A DNA stretch of 64,000 nucleotides from Enterobacter ludwigii (GCA_023023105.1 CP083824.1:1736001-1800000), one strand, 5' to 3'. Counted from the stretch's first letter, positions 49,076-58,114 are shown. Notes: generated by a model from the sequence alone, not told the origin. Translations and numbers: made by a program.

Positions 49076-49567
49076 ATGTCAAACTATCGTCGCCTCTACA
49101 TCCCCGGTGGAACCTGGTTTTTCGCCGTCAACCTGCAAAACCGCCAGAGTGATTTGCTTACCCGCCATATCAATAGCCTGCGTTCCGCCACTTCAACGGT
49201 TAAACGAGCTAAACCCTTCACCATCAACGCCTGGGTTATCCTTCCTGAACATATGCACTGTATCTGGACCTTACCGGAAGGAGACTGTGATTTTTCGGCT
49301 CGCTGGCGGGATATCAAAAAAACGTTCAGTCGTAACATTGAAATGCGTCACATCTGGCAGTCGCGCTTCTGGGAACACACCATCCGTAACGAAGAAGACT
49401 ATCGGCGGCATATGGATTATATCTACATCAACCCGATGAAGCATGGTTATGTTAGCAAAGTTATCGACTGGCCGTATTCAACGTTTCATCGTGAAGTACG
49501 GGAAGGGTTGTATCCGGTGGATTGGGCTGGAGAGATTGAGGATTTTGCAGCGGGTGAGCGCAAATAA
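49076..49567 (+). CDS. rayT: REP-associated tyrosine transposase (RAYT)
   Basis: This HUH-type single-strand nuclease belongs to the IS200/Y1 family, which binds and cuts REP hairpins. The start at ATG 49076 has a better-spaced site (AAGGA) than the ATG six bases earlier, and gives the MSNYRRLYIPGGTWFF opening of E. coli RayT. The 163-residue protein has the HUH motif in PEHMHCIW and the candidate nucleophile tyrosine in DYIYINPMKHG. REP pairs flank the gene on both sides, the usual arrangement for this domesticated family. Confidence 0.93.
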   Translation: MSNYRRLYIPGGTWFFAVNLQNRQSDLLTRHINSLRSATSTVKRAKPFTINAWVILPEHMHCIWTLPEGDCDFSARWRDIKKTFSRNIEMRHIWQSRFWEHTIRNEEDYRRHMDYIYINPMKHGYVSKVIDWPYSTFHREVREGLYPVDWAGEIEDFAAGERK

Positions 49568-49571
49568 TAAT

Positions 49572-49646
49572 GCCCGGTGGCGCTGCGCTTACCGGGCCTA
49601 CGGGATCGAGCTTTTGTAGGCCGGGTAAGGCGCAGCCGCCACCCGG
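49572..49646. repeat. REP pair right of the RAYT gene (head-to-head)
   Basis: Two REP units are again head to head: minus-strand 49572-49601 and plus-strand 49616-49646. They are nearly identical to the pair on the left of the gene. They also lie just past the roxA stop, so they could act in 3'-end stability of that mRNA. Confidence 0.9.
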
Positions 49647-49660
49647 AAAATGTTTACAAC

Positions 49661-50782
49661 TCAGTCCTCAAAGAACCAGTACCCGCTGTTTACAAGCGCA
49701 GAGAGCATCGCGAGGAAAGAGGGATCTTCCAGCGCATCGCCGAAGGTATCAGCAGTCAGCACCAGATGGCTGGCGATGGCGTCGAGGGCAGGACGGTGTG
49801 GTGAATCCAGCTTCTCGCCATTGACGAACACCTCTTCGCCAATCCGCAGAACGCGCAACCCGCCCAGACGAACCAGCTTGTCGCCCTGTTGCAACGCATC
49901 ATAAATTTCATCGGCCTGATACGGAGGTTCTGGCGGCGCAACGTCCAGCTCATGACGCGACTGGCTGATAAACTCACCAAACCACTGACGGAAATGTTCG
50001 GGCTCGTTGATCAAATCCAGCATCATGCCGCGCAGTTTATCCAGCTCTTCTGGCAGAATATCAGCCGGGTGCTCGCGCGCTGGGACATCGGGATCGCTGT
50101 AACGATAACTGCCCAGCTCGCGTTGCAGAACATAGTCGGCAAAACCGCTGATCATCTCGCGACCGCTTGGTGCACGGAACCCGACAGAGTAGTTCAGCGA
50201 ATTTTCCAGTGAATAACCTTCGTGCGGGAATCCAGGCGGAATGTAGAGAATATCCCCCGGCTCCAGCTCTTCGTCGATGATCCCTTCAAAAGGGTCTACC
50301 TGCAGCAGGTCCGGATGTGGGCAGTGCTGTTTCATCGGCACTTTTTCGCCCACGCGCCAGCGGCGGCGGCCAGTTCCCTGAATGATAAATACGTCGTACT
50401 GATCCAGATGCGGACCCACACCGCCGCCAGGTACGGAGAAGGAGATCATCAGATCGTCCATTCGCCAGTCAGGCAGGGCACGGAACGGACGCATTAATGC
50501 GGCAGTCGGCTCGTGCCAGTGGTTGACCGCCTGCACCAGCAGTGACCAGTTGTTTTCACCGAGATGATCATAGCTTTCGAAAGGACCGTGGCTGACCTGC
50601 CATTTCCCGTCCTGGTGGCTGACCAGGCGGCTGTCGACTTCGTTTTCCATGGACAGACCGGCCAGTTCGTCTGGAGAGATGGGGTCGATAAAATTACTGA
50701 ACCCGCGTTTCAGAACCACCGGGCGTTTTTGCCAGTAACGTTCGATAAACTCAGGCCAGTTAAGTGTTAAGTGATAGTCCAT
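49661..50782 (-). CDS. roxA: 50S ribosomal protein L16 arginine hydroxylase RoxA (YcfD)
   Basis: RoxA is a 2-oxoglutarate/Fe(II) oxygenase that hydroxylates Arg81 of ribosomal protein L16. The 373-residue protein has a JmjC/cupin core with iron ligands His125 and Asp127 (GPHLDQYD) and His187 (FPHEGY). A dimerisation and winged-helix part is expected at the C-terminus. Length and neighbours (pepT side, phoQ) match E. coli. Confidence 0.97.
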   Translation of the reverse strand: MDYHLTLNWPEFIERYWQKRPVVLKRGFSNFIDPISPDELAGLSMENEVDSRLVSHQDGKWQVSHGPFESYDHLGENNWSLLVQAVNHWHEPTAALMRPFRALPDWRMDDLMISFSVPGGGVGPHLDQYDVFIIQGTGRRRWRVGEKVPMKQHCPHPDLLQVDPFEGIIDEELEPGDILYIPPGFPHEGYSLENSLNYSVGFRAPSGREMISGFADYVLQRELGSYRYSDPDVPAREHPADILPEELDKLRGMMLDLINEPEHFRQWFGEFISQSRHELDVAPPEPPYQADEIYDALQQGDKLVRLGGLRVLRIGEEVFVNGEKLDSPHRPALDAIASHLVLTADTFGDALEDPSFLAMLSALVNSGYWFFED

Positions 50783-50873
50783 ATTTTTTTATTCCGCAGG
50801 CTCTTACTGACTCGGATTATAACGGAAGCTCAGGAGCCTGGGTGCGAGATCCTCGCATTTTTCACATAACGGG

Positions 50874-52337
50874 TTAACTATCGTTCAATATGGGCTGCTG
50901 ACGACCAAAAATCACTTCCATTCTGGCGCCGCCCAGTAAGCTATCACCGGTTTCGATGTTGCCATCGTACTGGTCGACAATCTCACGTGCGACGGATAAT
51001 CCCACTCCCTGGCCGGGACGCAGTGTGTCGGCACGCTGGCCGCGATCGAACACCATTTCACGTTTATTAAGTGGAATGCCCGGGCCATCATCTTCAACAA
51101 TAATGTGCAGTTCGTTCTCTGTCTGACGCGCCGACACTTCTACAAACTCCAGGCAGTACTTGCAGGCGTTGTCGAGCAGGTTCCCCATCGCTTCCATAAA
51201 ATCATTTTTCTCGCCGACGAAGCTGATCTCTGGCGAGATATCGAGGCTGATATTTACCCCTTTTCGCTGGTAAACCTTGTTCAGCGCAGACGTGAGGTTG
51301 TCCAGCAGTGGCGCTACAGGATGTAATTCGCGGCTTAATAACGCGCTACCCGAGCGCATACTGGCGCGATGCAGATAGTAGCCAATTTGCTGAGAGATAC
51401 GGCTGATTTGTTCAAGCATCACCGGTTCAGCATCATCGACGCTGAGTTTTGAACTGCGCATTGAACGCAATGTGCTTTGCATTACCGCAAGCGGTGTCTT
51501 GAGGCTGTGCGTCAGGTCGGTAAGTGTGGTGCGGTATTTGTCATAGCGTTCGCGCTCGCTTTTCAGCAGGCGGTTGAGGTTCCGCACAAGGCTTGTCAGT
51601 TCACGCGTGGTTGCAGGGTTGAGCTTTTCACGGTGGTGTTCTTCCAGTTCGCGAACCTCTTTCGCCAGTGATTCGATGGGGCGCAAGCTCCACCACGCCG
51701 CCACCCACAGCAGTGGGATCACCAGCAGCAGATTCGCGGCCAGAACATAGATGAACCAGCTCCAGACCATATAAGAACGTTTCAGTTCCACAGGAATGGT
51801 GTCGATCACTACGATGGTCAACTGCGGCATGTTCAACGTCGCCGGATAAAGATTGATTGCAACTGAGTGAGTCATTTCCGTTTCGGCATCATCGGCGCGG
51901 ATCTCATTCAGTTTCTGTTGCAGAGAGCGATCTTCACGAATCAGCGAGCTGGTGGTATTGAGATCGGCTTCAATTTCATGAAACCCGTTGGTTTTAAGCC
52001 ACTCCGGACGAATGCTGTTGACCAGCCAGGGGATATCGCGCTGTGCCCAAAGCAATTTTCCCTTTTCGTTATAAATCAGGGCCAGCGTTGGACTCTGCTG
52101 GTTGAGGTTTTCCGGCATTTCAACGGTGATTTTGTTGTTTTCCCACTTTGCCAGGGTATAAAACAGATTACTTTCACCGCGCAACAGCCGGAAGGTCGTT
52201 TTATCGAAGCTGACGCTGTAGCCCACCAGCGCCACCATACCGTACGAAAGCGACAAGACCAGGACAACGGCGGCCGTTGCCAGTAAAAAACGAACCCGTA
52301 GCGAGAGGGGCAGTATGTGGCGCAAAATCCGTCTCAT
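50874..52337 (-). CDS. phoQ: Sensor histidine kinase PhoQ
   Basis: PhoQ senses low Mg2+, acid and cationic peptides and phosphorylates PhoP. The 487-residue protein has membrane segments at about 17-38 and 193-214 with a periplasmic PAS-like sensor between them. The HAMP region follows, then His277 in [11 protein letters not shown], and N and G boxes including NLLDNACKY and DDGPGIP. The acidic membrane-facing patch (about 145-155) reads ADDAETE, with fewer acidic residues in a row than in E. coli. Its start directly abuts the phoP stop. Confidence 0.98.
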   Translation of the reverse strand: MRRILRHILPLSLRVRFLLATAAVVLVLSLSYGMVALVGYSVSFDKTTFRLLRGESNLFYTLAKWENNKITVEMPENLNQQSPTLALIYNEKGKLLWAQRDIPWLVNSIRPEWLKTNGFHEIEADLNTTSSLIREDRSLQQKLNEIRADDAETEMTHSVAINLYPATLNMPQLTIVVIDTIPVELKRSYMVWSWFIYVLAANLLLVIPLLWVAAWWSLRPIESLAKEVRELEEHHREKLNPATTRELTSLVRNLNRLLKSERERYDKYRTTLTDLTHSLKTPLAVMQSTLRSMRSSKLSVDDAEPVMLEQISRISQQIGYYLHRASMRSGSALLSRELHPVAPLLDNLTSALNKVYQRKGVNISLDISPEISFVGEKNDFMEAMGNLLDNACKYCLEFVEVSARQTENELHIIVEDDGPGIPLNKREMVFDRGQRADTLRPGQGVGLSVAREIVDQYDGNIETGDSLLGGARMEVIFGRQQPILNDS

Positions 52338-53009
52338 TTAGCGTAATTCGAACAGGTAGCCCTGACCACGAACGGTGGTGATCACGTCCTGTGAGTACTG
52401 CGCCTGAATTTTCTTACGCAAACGTCCCATTAGTACGTCAATGGTATGGCTCTCGCGCAGTTCAGCATCTGGATAAAGCTGGAGCATTAAAGAATCTTTG
52501 CTCACCACTTTGCCGTTGTTACGGATCAGCGTTTCCATAATGGTGTATTCGAAGGCGGTCAGCTTGATCACTTCATCGTTGATGGCTAATTCCCGCCGGG
52601 AGAGATCAACCTGGAATGGAGGGATAGAAATGACCTGCGAGGCCAGCCCGCTGTTGCGGCGTAACAGCGCCTGCATGCGCGCCGCCACCTCTTCAATATG
52701 AAACGGCTTGGTGACGTAATCATCTGCACCCGCACTGAGCACTTCGACCTTGTCCTGCCAGCCTTCACGGGCAGTCAGAACCAGAACCGGGAGAGAAACA
52801 TCATGGCTGCGCCAGCGACGAATTAACGACAAACCGTCTTCATCAGGTAACCCTAAATCGACGATGGCGATATCCGGCAGGTGTTCATTGAGATAATAAT
52901 CGGCTTCTTTTGCATCTTCGGCATCGTCCACCTGATGTCCCATCTCCTGAAGCTGTACTTTCAGGTGATGGCGTAGCAATGCATTATCCTCAACAACCAA
53001 TACGCGCAT
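52338..53009 (-). CDS. phoP: Response regulator PhoP
   Basis: PhoP is the OmpR-type regulator of Mg2+ homeostasis, lipid-A modification and virulence. The second of two adjacent ATGs (53009) gives 223 residues and the same 8-base spacing from GGGAG as in E. coli. The phosphorylation site is Asp51 in [11 protein letters not shown], and the C-terminal winged helix has [24 protein letters not shown]. Upstream, only about 70 bases separate it from a prophage integrase, and no PhoP box is visible in that stretch. Confidence 0.97.
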   Translation of the reverse strand: MRVLVVEDNALLRHHLKVQLQEMGHQVDDAEDAKEADYYLNEHLPDIAIVDLGLPDEDGLSLIRRWRSHDVSLPVLVLTAREGWQDKVEVLSAGADDYVTKPFHIEEVAARMQALLRRNSGLASQVISIPPFQVDLSRRELAINDEVIKLTAFEYTIMETLIRNNGKVVSKDSLMLQLYPDAELRESHTIDVLMGRLRKKIQAQYSQDVITTVRGQGYLFELR

Positions 53010-53082
53010 CATCTCTTCTCCCTAAATTAATGGTATGAATAGTTTAACGCTGATTATGGAGTTTGGAACCAGCGTCATGAAA

Positions 53083-54372
53083 TTAAATGACTTTTTTAAT
53101 ACTTCCAATCCCTTGGGGGCGTCCTGGGGGCAAAGCTGTCGGCATCTGATTGTTCAGCATGTTGACCTGATCCTGGTTCATATCTCCGATCCACTTCGAA
53201 TACACCTCGTACACCATACGCGCATCCTCATGACCCATCTGGCTGGCGATAAAGGAAGGGTTAGCACCAGCCATAAGCGTCCAGCAGGCGTATGTGTGTC
53301 GGGACTGATAAGGATTTCTCTCACGTATTCCCGAAAGTTTAGTGCCCCGTTTCCATCCATACGAAATCGAGTTTTTGGAAAAAAAGCTCTCATTCACTGA
53401 CGATTTCTTTTCAGGAGAAAACACAAAACGCAGATTTTGCGGCTCTGTTTTGCCGATTTCCCGGTGATGGAAAATGATCTGCTGCCTTGGGTTATTGCCG
53501 GTGATTTCGAACTGCTCTAGCAGCGCATCATGAGCAGGCTTAAGCAGTGTAATCGTTCTGATGCCAGCATCTGTTTTCGGCGGCACAAATACCCGTTTGT
53601 TTGTCAGGCTTCTTGATACGTGAATCTCACCTTTTCTCAGATCGATATCCTCCCACGCCAGAGCACAAATCTCGCCGGGCCTCATCCCCGTGTGGACGGC
53701 TACAATGATGATCAAAGCCAGTTTTCGGGGAAGGGCGGCAATCAGTGCCTGATACTCATGAAGTAGAAGCGGATCGGGGTCTGCCTTAGATAGCTTGAGC
53801 CTGGATACGCCCTCATAAGGAGCGTGTAATATAAACTGACTGCGATTCGCAAGCTTCAGCATTTCTGATAAAACCGCCATCTGTTTATTGACTGTTGAGG
53901 GCGCGCGTCCCTTTTTAACCAGATTAGGCATTGATGGGTTTAATACGCTGCCGGTCAGCAGCTCTTTACGGTAATTCAGGATATCGGCATGCTGAATATC
54001 AGCCAGAGGAGTATTTTCTCCCACAACGCGCTTCAGGGTGTTAACTGCAGATGTGAGAGACTGCAGTGTTGCCCCTGACACCTCCAGCGCTTTTGTATCA
54101 ATGAAAAAATCGCTCAGCTCTTTAAACGTCGTGATCCGCTTAGTTGATGAGAATTTTTTAAGAGCCTTCGATTCAGGAAAGCGCGCTGCGTAGTCGAACT
54201 GGCCGAACTGGATCTCACTCACGATGACGGCGCGAAGGTTTCCCGCCTTCTTGATGTTGCTGCTGTTAACCACCCAGCCACGGAGAACTTCGCGGCAGCG
54301 AATGCCGCGATAGGTAAACGTGATCCTTATTTTTCCGTTATGAAGTTCAACGCCGGTTGGAAAGTTCATCAT
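53083..54372 (-). CDS. int: Phage integrase (tyrosine recombinase)
   Basis: This site-specific recombinase integrates and excises the prophage. The 429-residue protein has an N-terminal arm-binding domain of the DUF3596 type ([21 protein letters not shown]). A core-binding domain follows, and then the catalytic domain with Arg in [18 protein letters not shown], the HxxR-type box [10 protein letters not shown], the GHEDARMV box and a nucleophile Tyr in [10 protein letters not shown]. It lies at the element edge by phoP and overlaps xis by 4 bases. Confidence 0.95.
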   Translation of the reverse strand: MMNFPTGVELHNGKIRITFTYRGIRCREVLRGWVVNSSNIKKAGNLRAVIVSEIQFGQFDYAARFPESKALKKFSSTKRITTFKELSDFFIDTKALEVSGATLQSLTSAVNTLKRVVGENTPLADIQHADILNYRKELLTGSVLNPSMPNLVKKGRAPSTVNKQMAVLSEMLKLANRSQFILHAPYEGVSRLKLSKADPDPLLLHEYQALIAALPRKLALIIIVAVHTGMRPGEICALAWEDIDLRKGEIHVSRSLTNKRVFVPPKTDAGIRTITLLKPAHDALLEQFEITGNNPRQQIIFHHREIGKTEPQNLRFVFSPEKKSSVNESFFSKNSISYGWKRGTKLSGIRERNPYQSRHTYACWTLMAGANPSFIASQMGHEDARMVYEVYSKWIGDMNQDQVNMLNNQMPTALPPGRPQGIGSIKKVI

Positions 54373-54584
54373 GCTTCCTGAATAAATCTATTAATCAGCG
54401 GAAAGTTGTACCAGACCAAAGCGCGTTTGCTTTCTCCACCGGGTACCGCGGGTACTCGCTTAAAATGAATCCCTTCAATCCAGCATCCGAGGCGATAAGC
54501 TTTTATTTGCCTGTCATCCAGCCCCGTTTTCTCAGTGAGCTTTCCCGCCACCATCCACTCTTCATCAAAAATGATTTGCGCCAT
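54369..54584 (-). CDS. xis: Excisionase (DUF1233 type)
   Basis: This small basic DNA-bending protein directs integrase toward excision. The start at 54584 ([10 protein letters not shown]) follows GGAG by six bases; the open frame extends four codons further. The 71-residue product has the winged-helix pattern of DUF1233 excisionases ([20 protein letters not shown]), ending in an aromatic [11 protein letters not shown] helix. The overlap ATGA with int supports the call. Confidence 0.85.
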   Translation of the reverse strand: MAQIIFDEEWMVAGKLTEKTGLDDRQIKAYRLGCWIEGIHFKRVPAVPGGESKRALVWYNFPLINRFIQEA

Positions 54585-54645
54585 GCTTAACTCCATGACG
54601 CCGCCACGATACCGCAGCGGCAGATAGTAATTTGATTGTCAGAAA

Positions 54646-54885
54646 TCACCGATCAAGCCCGGGCAGACATTGGAGGCTCCTGGCGCGGGTCATTGCCGTG
54701 GCCACGTAACTACGTGGGCGGTTTACAACCTCAACCGTAATTTTTCTCCCCTGGATCCTGATGGTGTAAAATGTCTGTTTGTCGCTGCGACCATGCTCGC
54801 CATATTTCTCAAAATGGCATTTGAGCGCGGCGGCGCATGCTGGCCCGCCGATGCTGTCTCCCTTGCTACGGTTAATCAGACGCAC
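54646..54885 (-). CDS. Conserved phage protein, DUF4060-like
   Basis: The 79-residue basic protein resembles DUF4060 proteins of lambdoid left operons, judged by the opening MRLINRSKGDSIGGPAC and the core TFYTIRIQGRKITVEVVNR. The function is unknown. It overlaps the end of the large upstream gene by 14 bases and lies 61 bases before xis. It could also be translated from an internal start, but the family opening favours the first ATG. Confidence 0.75.
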   Translation of the reverse strand: MRLINRSKGDSIGGPACAAALKCHFEKYGEHGRSDKQTFYTIRIQGRKITVEVVNRPRSYVATAMTRARSLQCLPGLDR

Positions 54886-56740
54886 TGGGACCTTCCTGAT
54901 GGTTGATCACGCTGCGGGCAAGCCCGGCGGCCATAGCCGGTAATTCCTCATACTGATTGCAATAAGCCGGGTTGGAACATAAGCCCTGCAGCGCTGCAAT
55001 GGTCAGCTGCTGCAGGTAGGTCACAGAAAGAAGCGGAGCGTTTGTTTCAGATGCTGGTTCGGGCTCTGCTTTCGGCTTTGCAGTAACTGCCAGCGGATCG
55101 AGCACGACAGATTTTGGTGGTTCCGGTCGTCGGTATTCCACGATCGCATCAAGAGCGATTTTCTGACGAACGCTAATTTCATCGGACCAGCTATCCAGCA
55201 TGGTGGTGGCCACGTCGTGGATCTCCTCGTCGGTGAAATCAGGAGACAAGCAAAATTCTGTGGCGGTGATATCTTCCATCAGTAGCGGGATAACATCGGA
55301 AACGAGCTGGCCGGTGCATGCCACCGCTCTCTCTGCCTCTTCTTTCCCCATGATGTCGGTGCGGCCAGAAATCAGGTCATTCAGTGCATGCAAAATTGAA
55401 ATTTCGCGTTCGCCTGGTGCTGGTGGTACTTCCTGTTTTGTGACTTCATTTGAGGAGGTGGTCTTTATCAGTGCATCGACAGAGAAGACACCTCCTCCCA
55501 GGTTCTCCACCTTCGGCTGGTCCGTGGGCTGCTGCACTGGCGATGAGCTCTGAGCGAATGCCTCATTGAGTTCTTTGTCGAGCTGCGCAGCTTTGGCAGG
55601 GCAAACTGCTGGCGGCTGAGTTTCGCTAGGTATAGGCGGTTTGGTTTCAGCATTGTTTTTCTCCTGCTTGATGTTGCCGCATGCGATATCAACAGTTTTT
55701 TGATCCGGTTTAGCGTGGTTAGATTCGACGAGGTTGCGGTTAATGTAAGCACGCAGATCAACCGGCCTAAGATACAGGTCTTCCGGAGCGGTTTTAATCA
55801 GCGCGATAATGGCTGCGCGGGAGAAATCCAGAATTCCAGGCGTGCCACGTAATTTATTCCACCATGCAGAAAAGCGAGGGTCTGTTCCTGCACTTTCGAT
55901 TTCTTTGGCGCGGCGCATAATTTCGGATGGTATGGCGTAGATATCGAAATCCATAGCAACCGAGAGAATACCAAGCGCGGTTTCCAGACGGAGAGTAGCG
56001 AGATTATGCACCAGGTCAGGGCTGCGATCGGTAGGGTTACTGCCGCCAAGGTTGGCTGATGTGTCTGGCTGGATGTCAGGGGATACGGGCTCACGTTTGG
56101 CGGCCGGAGTATCAATCCACTTAGTGATCCCTTTTTTGATATCAGGCCATTGCGTTGAAACCTTCATGGTTTTGCGCACCCACGCCAGTAATTCTTCCTG
56201 CCGCTCACCGCTAAGGGCAAACACTCGTGGCTCCTTCACAAAGGCCTGGGCCAGTTCACGCTGGAAGCATCCATCGTCATCATTATTTAAATCCACAACC
56301 TGGCCGTACTGCGAATCGGTGATTTCCTCCACTGCGCCGAATAGGGCAAGGCATGCCGCGCGGGAGTCGTGATCGAGGTTGCGTACAATCTTCATGCCCG
56401 CGGTACGGCCAGTTTCGATAGTATCGGTTTCTGGTTGCGGTGCAGCAGCAGGTTCACCTGCATTCACATTCCAGATAGCCACGGTATCGAAAAAATCAGA
56501 CGAGAAAACATCCAGCTCAGGGCAGGGTAAATCCTCACGGTGCTCCCAGATTTTCACCTTAAAATAATCATCAATATGTTCAGGGTGTTCAGACGCCAGC
56601 TTGCCGAAAATAACAGCTTCAGCAATAGCTTTTGTGGCCGAGTTTACTGCTGTAGCAAGCGGTTTTAAGTCTGGGTATTTTTTCAATGCTTTATCTTTTG
56701 GGAAATAAGCACCGCCGAAAACTTTTAATTCAACAGACAT
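54872..56740 (-). CDS. RecE-like protein lacking the exonuclease VIII nuclease domain
   Basis: The 622-residue protein resembles, from memory, the poorly understood N-terminal part of Rac prophage RecE. The best stretch is about residues 225-355, including LGILSVAMDFDIYAIPSE, ILDFSRAAIIALIKTAPEDL and ESNHAKPDQKTVDIACG. RecE ends in a PD-(D/E)xK nuclease with GTAFHCRVLEPEEF-like and DVKTT motifs; neither is found here. The tail is a P/E-rich linker (about 355-430), a helical region and another linker. No recT partner follows. Start and site (TTGAGGTAATT) are good. Confidence 0.75.
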   Translation of the reverse strand: MSVELKVFGGAYFPKDKALKKYPDLKPLATAVNSATKAIAEAVIFGKLASEHPEHIDDYFKVKIWEHREDLPCPELDVFSSDFFDTVAIWNVNAGEPAAAPQPETDTIETGRTAGMKIVRNLDHDSRAACLALFGAVEEITDSQYGQVVDLNNDDDGCFQRELAQAFVKEPRVFALSGERQEELLAWVRKTMKVSTQWPDIKKGITKWIDTPAAKREPVSPDIQPDTSANLGGSNPTDRSPDLVHNLATLRLETALGILSVAMDFDIYAIPSEIMRRAKEIESAGTDPRFSAWWNKLRGTPGILDFSRAAIIALIKTAPEDLYLRPVDLRAYINRNLVESNHAKPDQKTVDIACGNIKQEKNNAETKPPIPSETQPPAVCPAKAAQLDKELNEAFAQSSSPVQQPTDQPKVENLGGGVFSVDALIKTTSSNEVTKQEVPPAPGEREISILHALNDLISGRTDIMGKEEAERAVACTGQLVSDVIPLLMEDITATEFCLSPDFTDEEIHDVATTMLDSWSDEISVRQKIALDAIVEYRRPEPPKSVVLDPLAVTAKPKAEPEPASETNAPLLSVTYLQQLTIAALQGLCSNPAYCNQYEELPAMAAGLARSVINHQEGPSASD

Positions 56741-56773
56741 AATTACCTCAATTAATTTTTTGGTGAATGATGT

Positions 56774-56962
56774 TTAGCGATATGGTTTTCGAATAACGCG
56801 CTTTACATTTTTTAACGCGTTACGCTTTTCTCTTTTTTCATTGCATTGCTCACATAAATAAATCGTGCGCTTAAAGGGGTATATGTCTGTTTTCCTTTCG
56901 TGCATTTCCGATTTTTTATATTTATGGCAGCAAACAGCGCAATGACAAATGATGTCATCCAT
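56774..56962 (-). CDS. Small phage zinc-finger-like protein
   Basis: The ATG at 56962 lies one base after the stop of the upstream gene (TGATATG), which favours this start by coupled translation. The frame is open further back to a GTG at 57007. The 62-residue basic product has a CHCAVCC group and a CEQC pair, so it could bind one zinc. I do not recognise the family. Confidence 0.65.
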   Translation of the reverse strand: MDDIICHCAVCCHKYKKSEMHERKTDIYPFKRTIYLCEQCNEKREKRNALKNVKRVIRKPYR

Positions 56963-56963
56963 A

Positions 56964-57236
56964 TCAGTTAAGTTGTTGGCGTTTGTGATCATAATAAGAC
57001 ATGCCACAAGCGTTCTGCGCTTCTGCGAAGTTCACAGACAGCAAGCTAATGTGCTCAACAGCGCAAACAGGGCAATGAAACTCACCGAGCACGTAGCCAC
57101 CGTCAAGCACGACTGTTACAGGGCCTGATGATGGCAAATGAACTACGCCTGAAATGGCACCGTTAATATTAAAGGTAGCAATCTCTTTATTTACGATAAC
57201 GAGATTCAGCTCAACGGTTGTAATGCTTACTTTCAT
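56964..57236 (-). CDS. Hypothetical phage protein with a CPVC motif
   Basis: The 90-residue product has a beta-rich N-terminal half (VELNLVIVNKEIATFNING) and a single CPVC pair near residues 55-58. No family is recognised. It is followed immediately by the zinc-finger-like gene. The gap to the next gene upstream (57237-57303) holds nothing evident. Confidence 0.65.
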   Translation of the reverse strand: MKVSITTVELNLVIVNKEIATFNINGAISGVVHLPSSGPVTVVLDGGYVLGEFHCPVCAVEHISLLSVNFAEAQNACGMSYYDHKRQQLN

Positions 57237-57303
57237 TTTAAACTCCAGAGTTCAGGGTGTGAAAATCCCTGCCGTTTAAGGCATAGGTTTTAGATTGGTA
57301 AAA

Positions 57304-57489
57304 TTAAATTACTTTCAAATTATTTCGCCATTCCTGATGAGGTTGGCGATGCACAACGAAATTTCTGTATTTCCGTAATACTTTCCAGGCGGCATGGCAT
57401 CCGGCAACATCACGAAGAAATACTGAAGTGACGAGTTTTCCCTGTGCCCAGGCAATTTGTTGTTCCGGTGTTAATTGTGTCTTATCCAT
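57304..57489 (-). CDS. Hypothetical small phage protein
   Basis: The start at 57489 is supported by GGAG at good spacing and a soluble opening (MDKTQLTPEQQIAWAQGKLV); the product has 61 residues. The same frame is open to ATG 57585, which overlaps the previous stop as ATGA and would add a hydrophobic 32-residue extension. Both starts may be used. No family is recognised. Confidence 0.6.
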   Translation of the reverse strand: MDKTQLTPEQQIAWAQGKLVTSVFLRDVAGCHAAWKVLRKYRNFVVHRQPHQEWRNNLKVI

Positions 57490-57581
57490 ATATGAACACT
57501 CCACTATGAAACCAGCTTTAAAAAGGGTGGTATATGCATGGACCACGGGAAACGCATATACCACCAAAACTACACGTAGCC

Positions 57582-57683
57582 TCATGTTGCGATTGCCCAC
57601 AACTGGAAGCGCATTCCGCCAGTTAACAAACCGATCCCCATCAGTGAAAAGAAGAATGCGCTTACATGTTGTGGACGATTCAT
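57582..57683 (-). CDS. 33-residue hydrophobic peptide under a start-burying hairpin
   Basis: Reading the minus strand gives a 33-codon frame with one membrane-like segment (FFFSLMGIGLLTGG). The start codon and the purine-rich site AGGGCAG lie inside the 3' arm of a perfect 12-bp stem. The stop overlaps a downstream ATG. Short one-segment peptides at this place are common in lambdoid phages. Expression is not proven. Confidence 0.5.
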   Translation of the reverse strand: MNRPQHVSAFFFSLMGIGLLTGGMRFQLWAIAT

Positions 57684-57722
57684 CTGCCCTGGTTCGGCGG
57701 CGCCACCTCGCCAGGGCAGATG
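57681..57722 (-). promoter_or_regulatory. Perfect 12-bp RNA hairpin covering a ribosome-binding site and ATG
   Basis: CATCTGCCCTGG and CCAGGGCAGATG are exact inverted repeats with an 18-base GC-rich loop. On the left-operon mRNA the second arm holds the AGGGCAGATG start region of the 33-residue frame, so folding would block its translation. There is no T-run, so this is not a typical terminator. Confidence 0.7.
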
Positions 57723-57875
57723 TAAAGGGCAGTTACGCTGCCATGCGGCTTATTGGTCTGTGCAGGTATTTCAAGTCCTGCATCGCGGGGTTTGCTCTCC
57801 GCCCCAGGTTCTCCCCGCTATGCTTTAGCGCGCAACCTGAGAAAACCGCCTTCAAGACTTTGGCTTACGCCACAT

Positions 57876-57965
57876 TCAAGAAACTGCCTGGACGAACTCG
57901 GAAAAGCTCAGTGCTTCTTCACCCTCAGCCAGACTGTTGAAATACTCTTCGTATGCTTTTTCCAT
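57876..57965 (-). CDS. 29-residue acidic peptide at the head of the left operon
   Basis: A strong site (CAGGGG) six bases before the ATG opens a 29-codon frame, MEKAYEEYFNSLAEGEEALS and on to a TGA. It is the first frame downstream of the presumed pL promoter. The product is acidic and probably helical. I do not recognise the family. Between 57684 and 57875 only a 16-codon frame is seen. Confidence 0.5.
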   Translation of the reverse strand: MEKAYEEYFNSLAEGEEALSFSEFVQAVS

Positions 57966-58063
57966 CTCGAACCCCTGTTTGCTACTTTGCTTGGCTAATC
58001 ACCCTTATCGCCGGGTAGGCGGAACGTTTACTGATTACTGCTGTTAAGTTTTGATAACGCTGA

Positions 58064-58114
58064 TTGTTATTTAAACCTAACAAATCGTCAAGTTTAAATT
58101 TCGCAAAACCTAAC
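58064..58114 (-). promoter_or_regulatory. Presumed pL promoter with left operators
   Basis: On the minus strand TTGACG (58086-58091) and TAACAA (58064-58069) are 16 bases apart. The motif AACCTAAC occurs on the plus strand at 58074-58081, between the two promoter elements, and again at 58107-58114. The same CCTAAC core recurs at the right operators, which identifies these as repressor sites. Confidence 0.65.

Noticed and set aside
48980..49650. The RAYT region as a complete insertion sequence
   Set aside because: There are no terminal inverted repeats or target duplications; the REP pairs and protein family indicate a domesticated transposase instead.
57428..57998. Plus-strand frames of 170 and 81 codons in the prophage left operon
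   Set aside because: They run against the operon, lack ribosome-binding sites and overlap better-supported small minus-strand frames.
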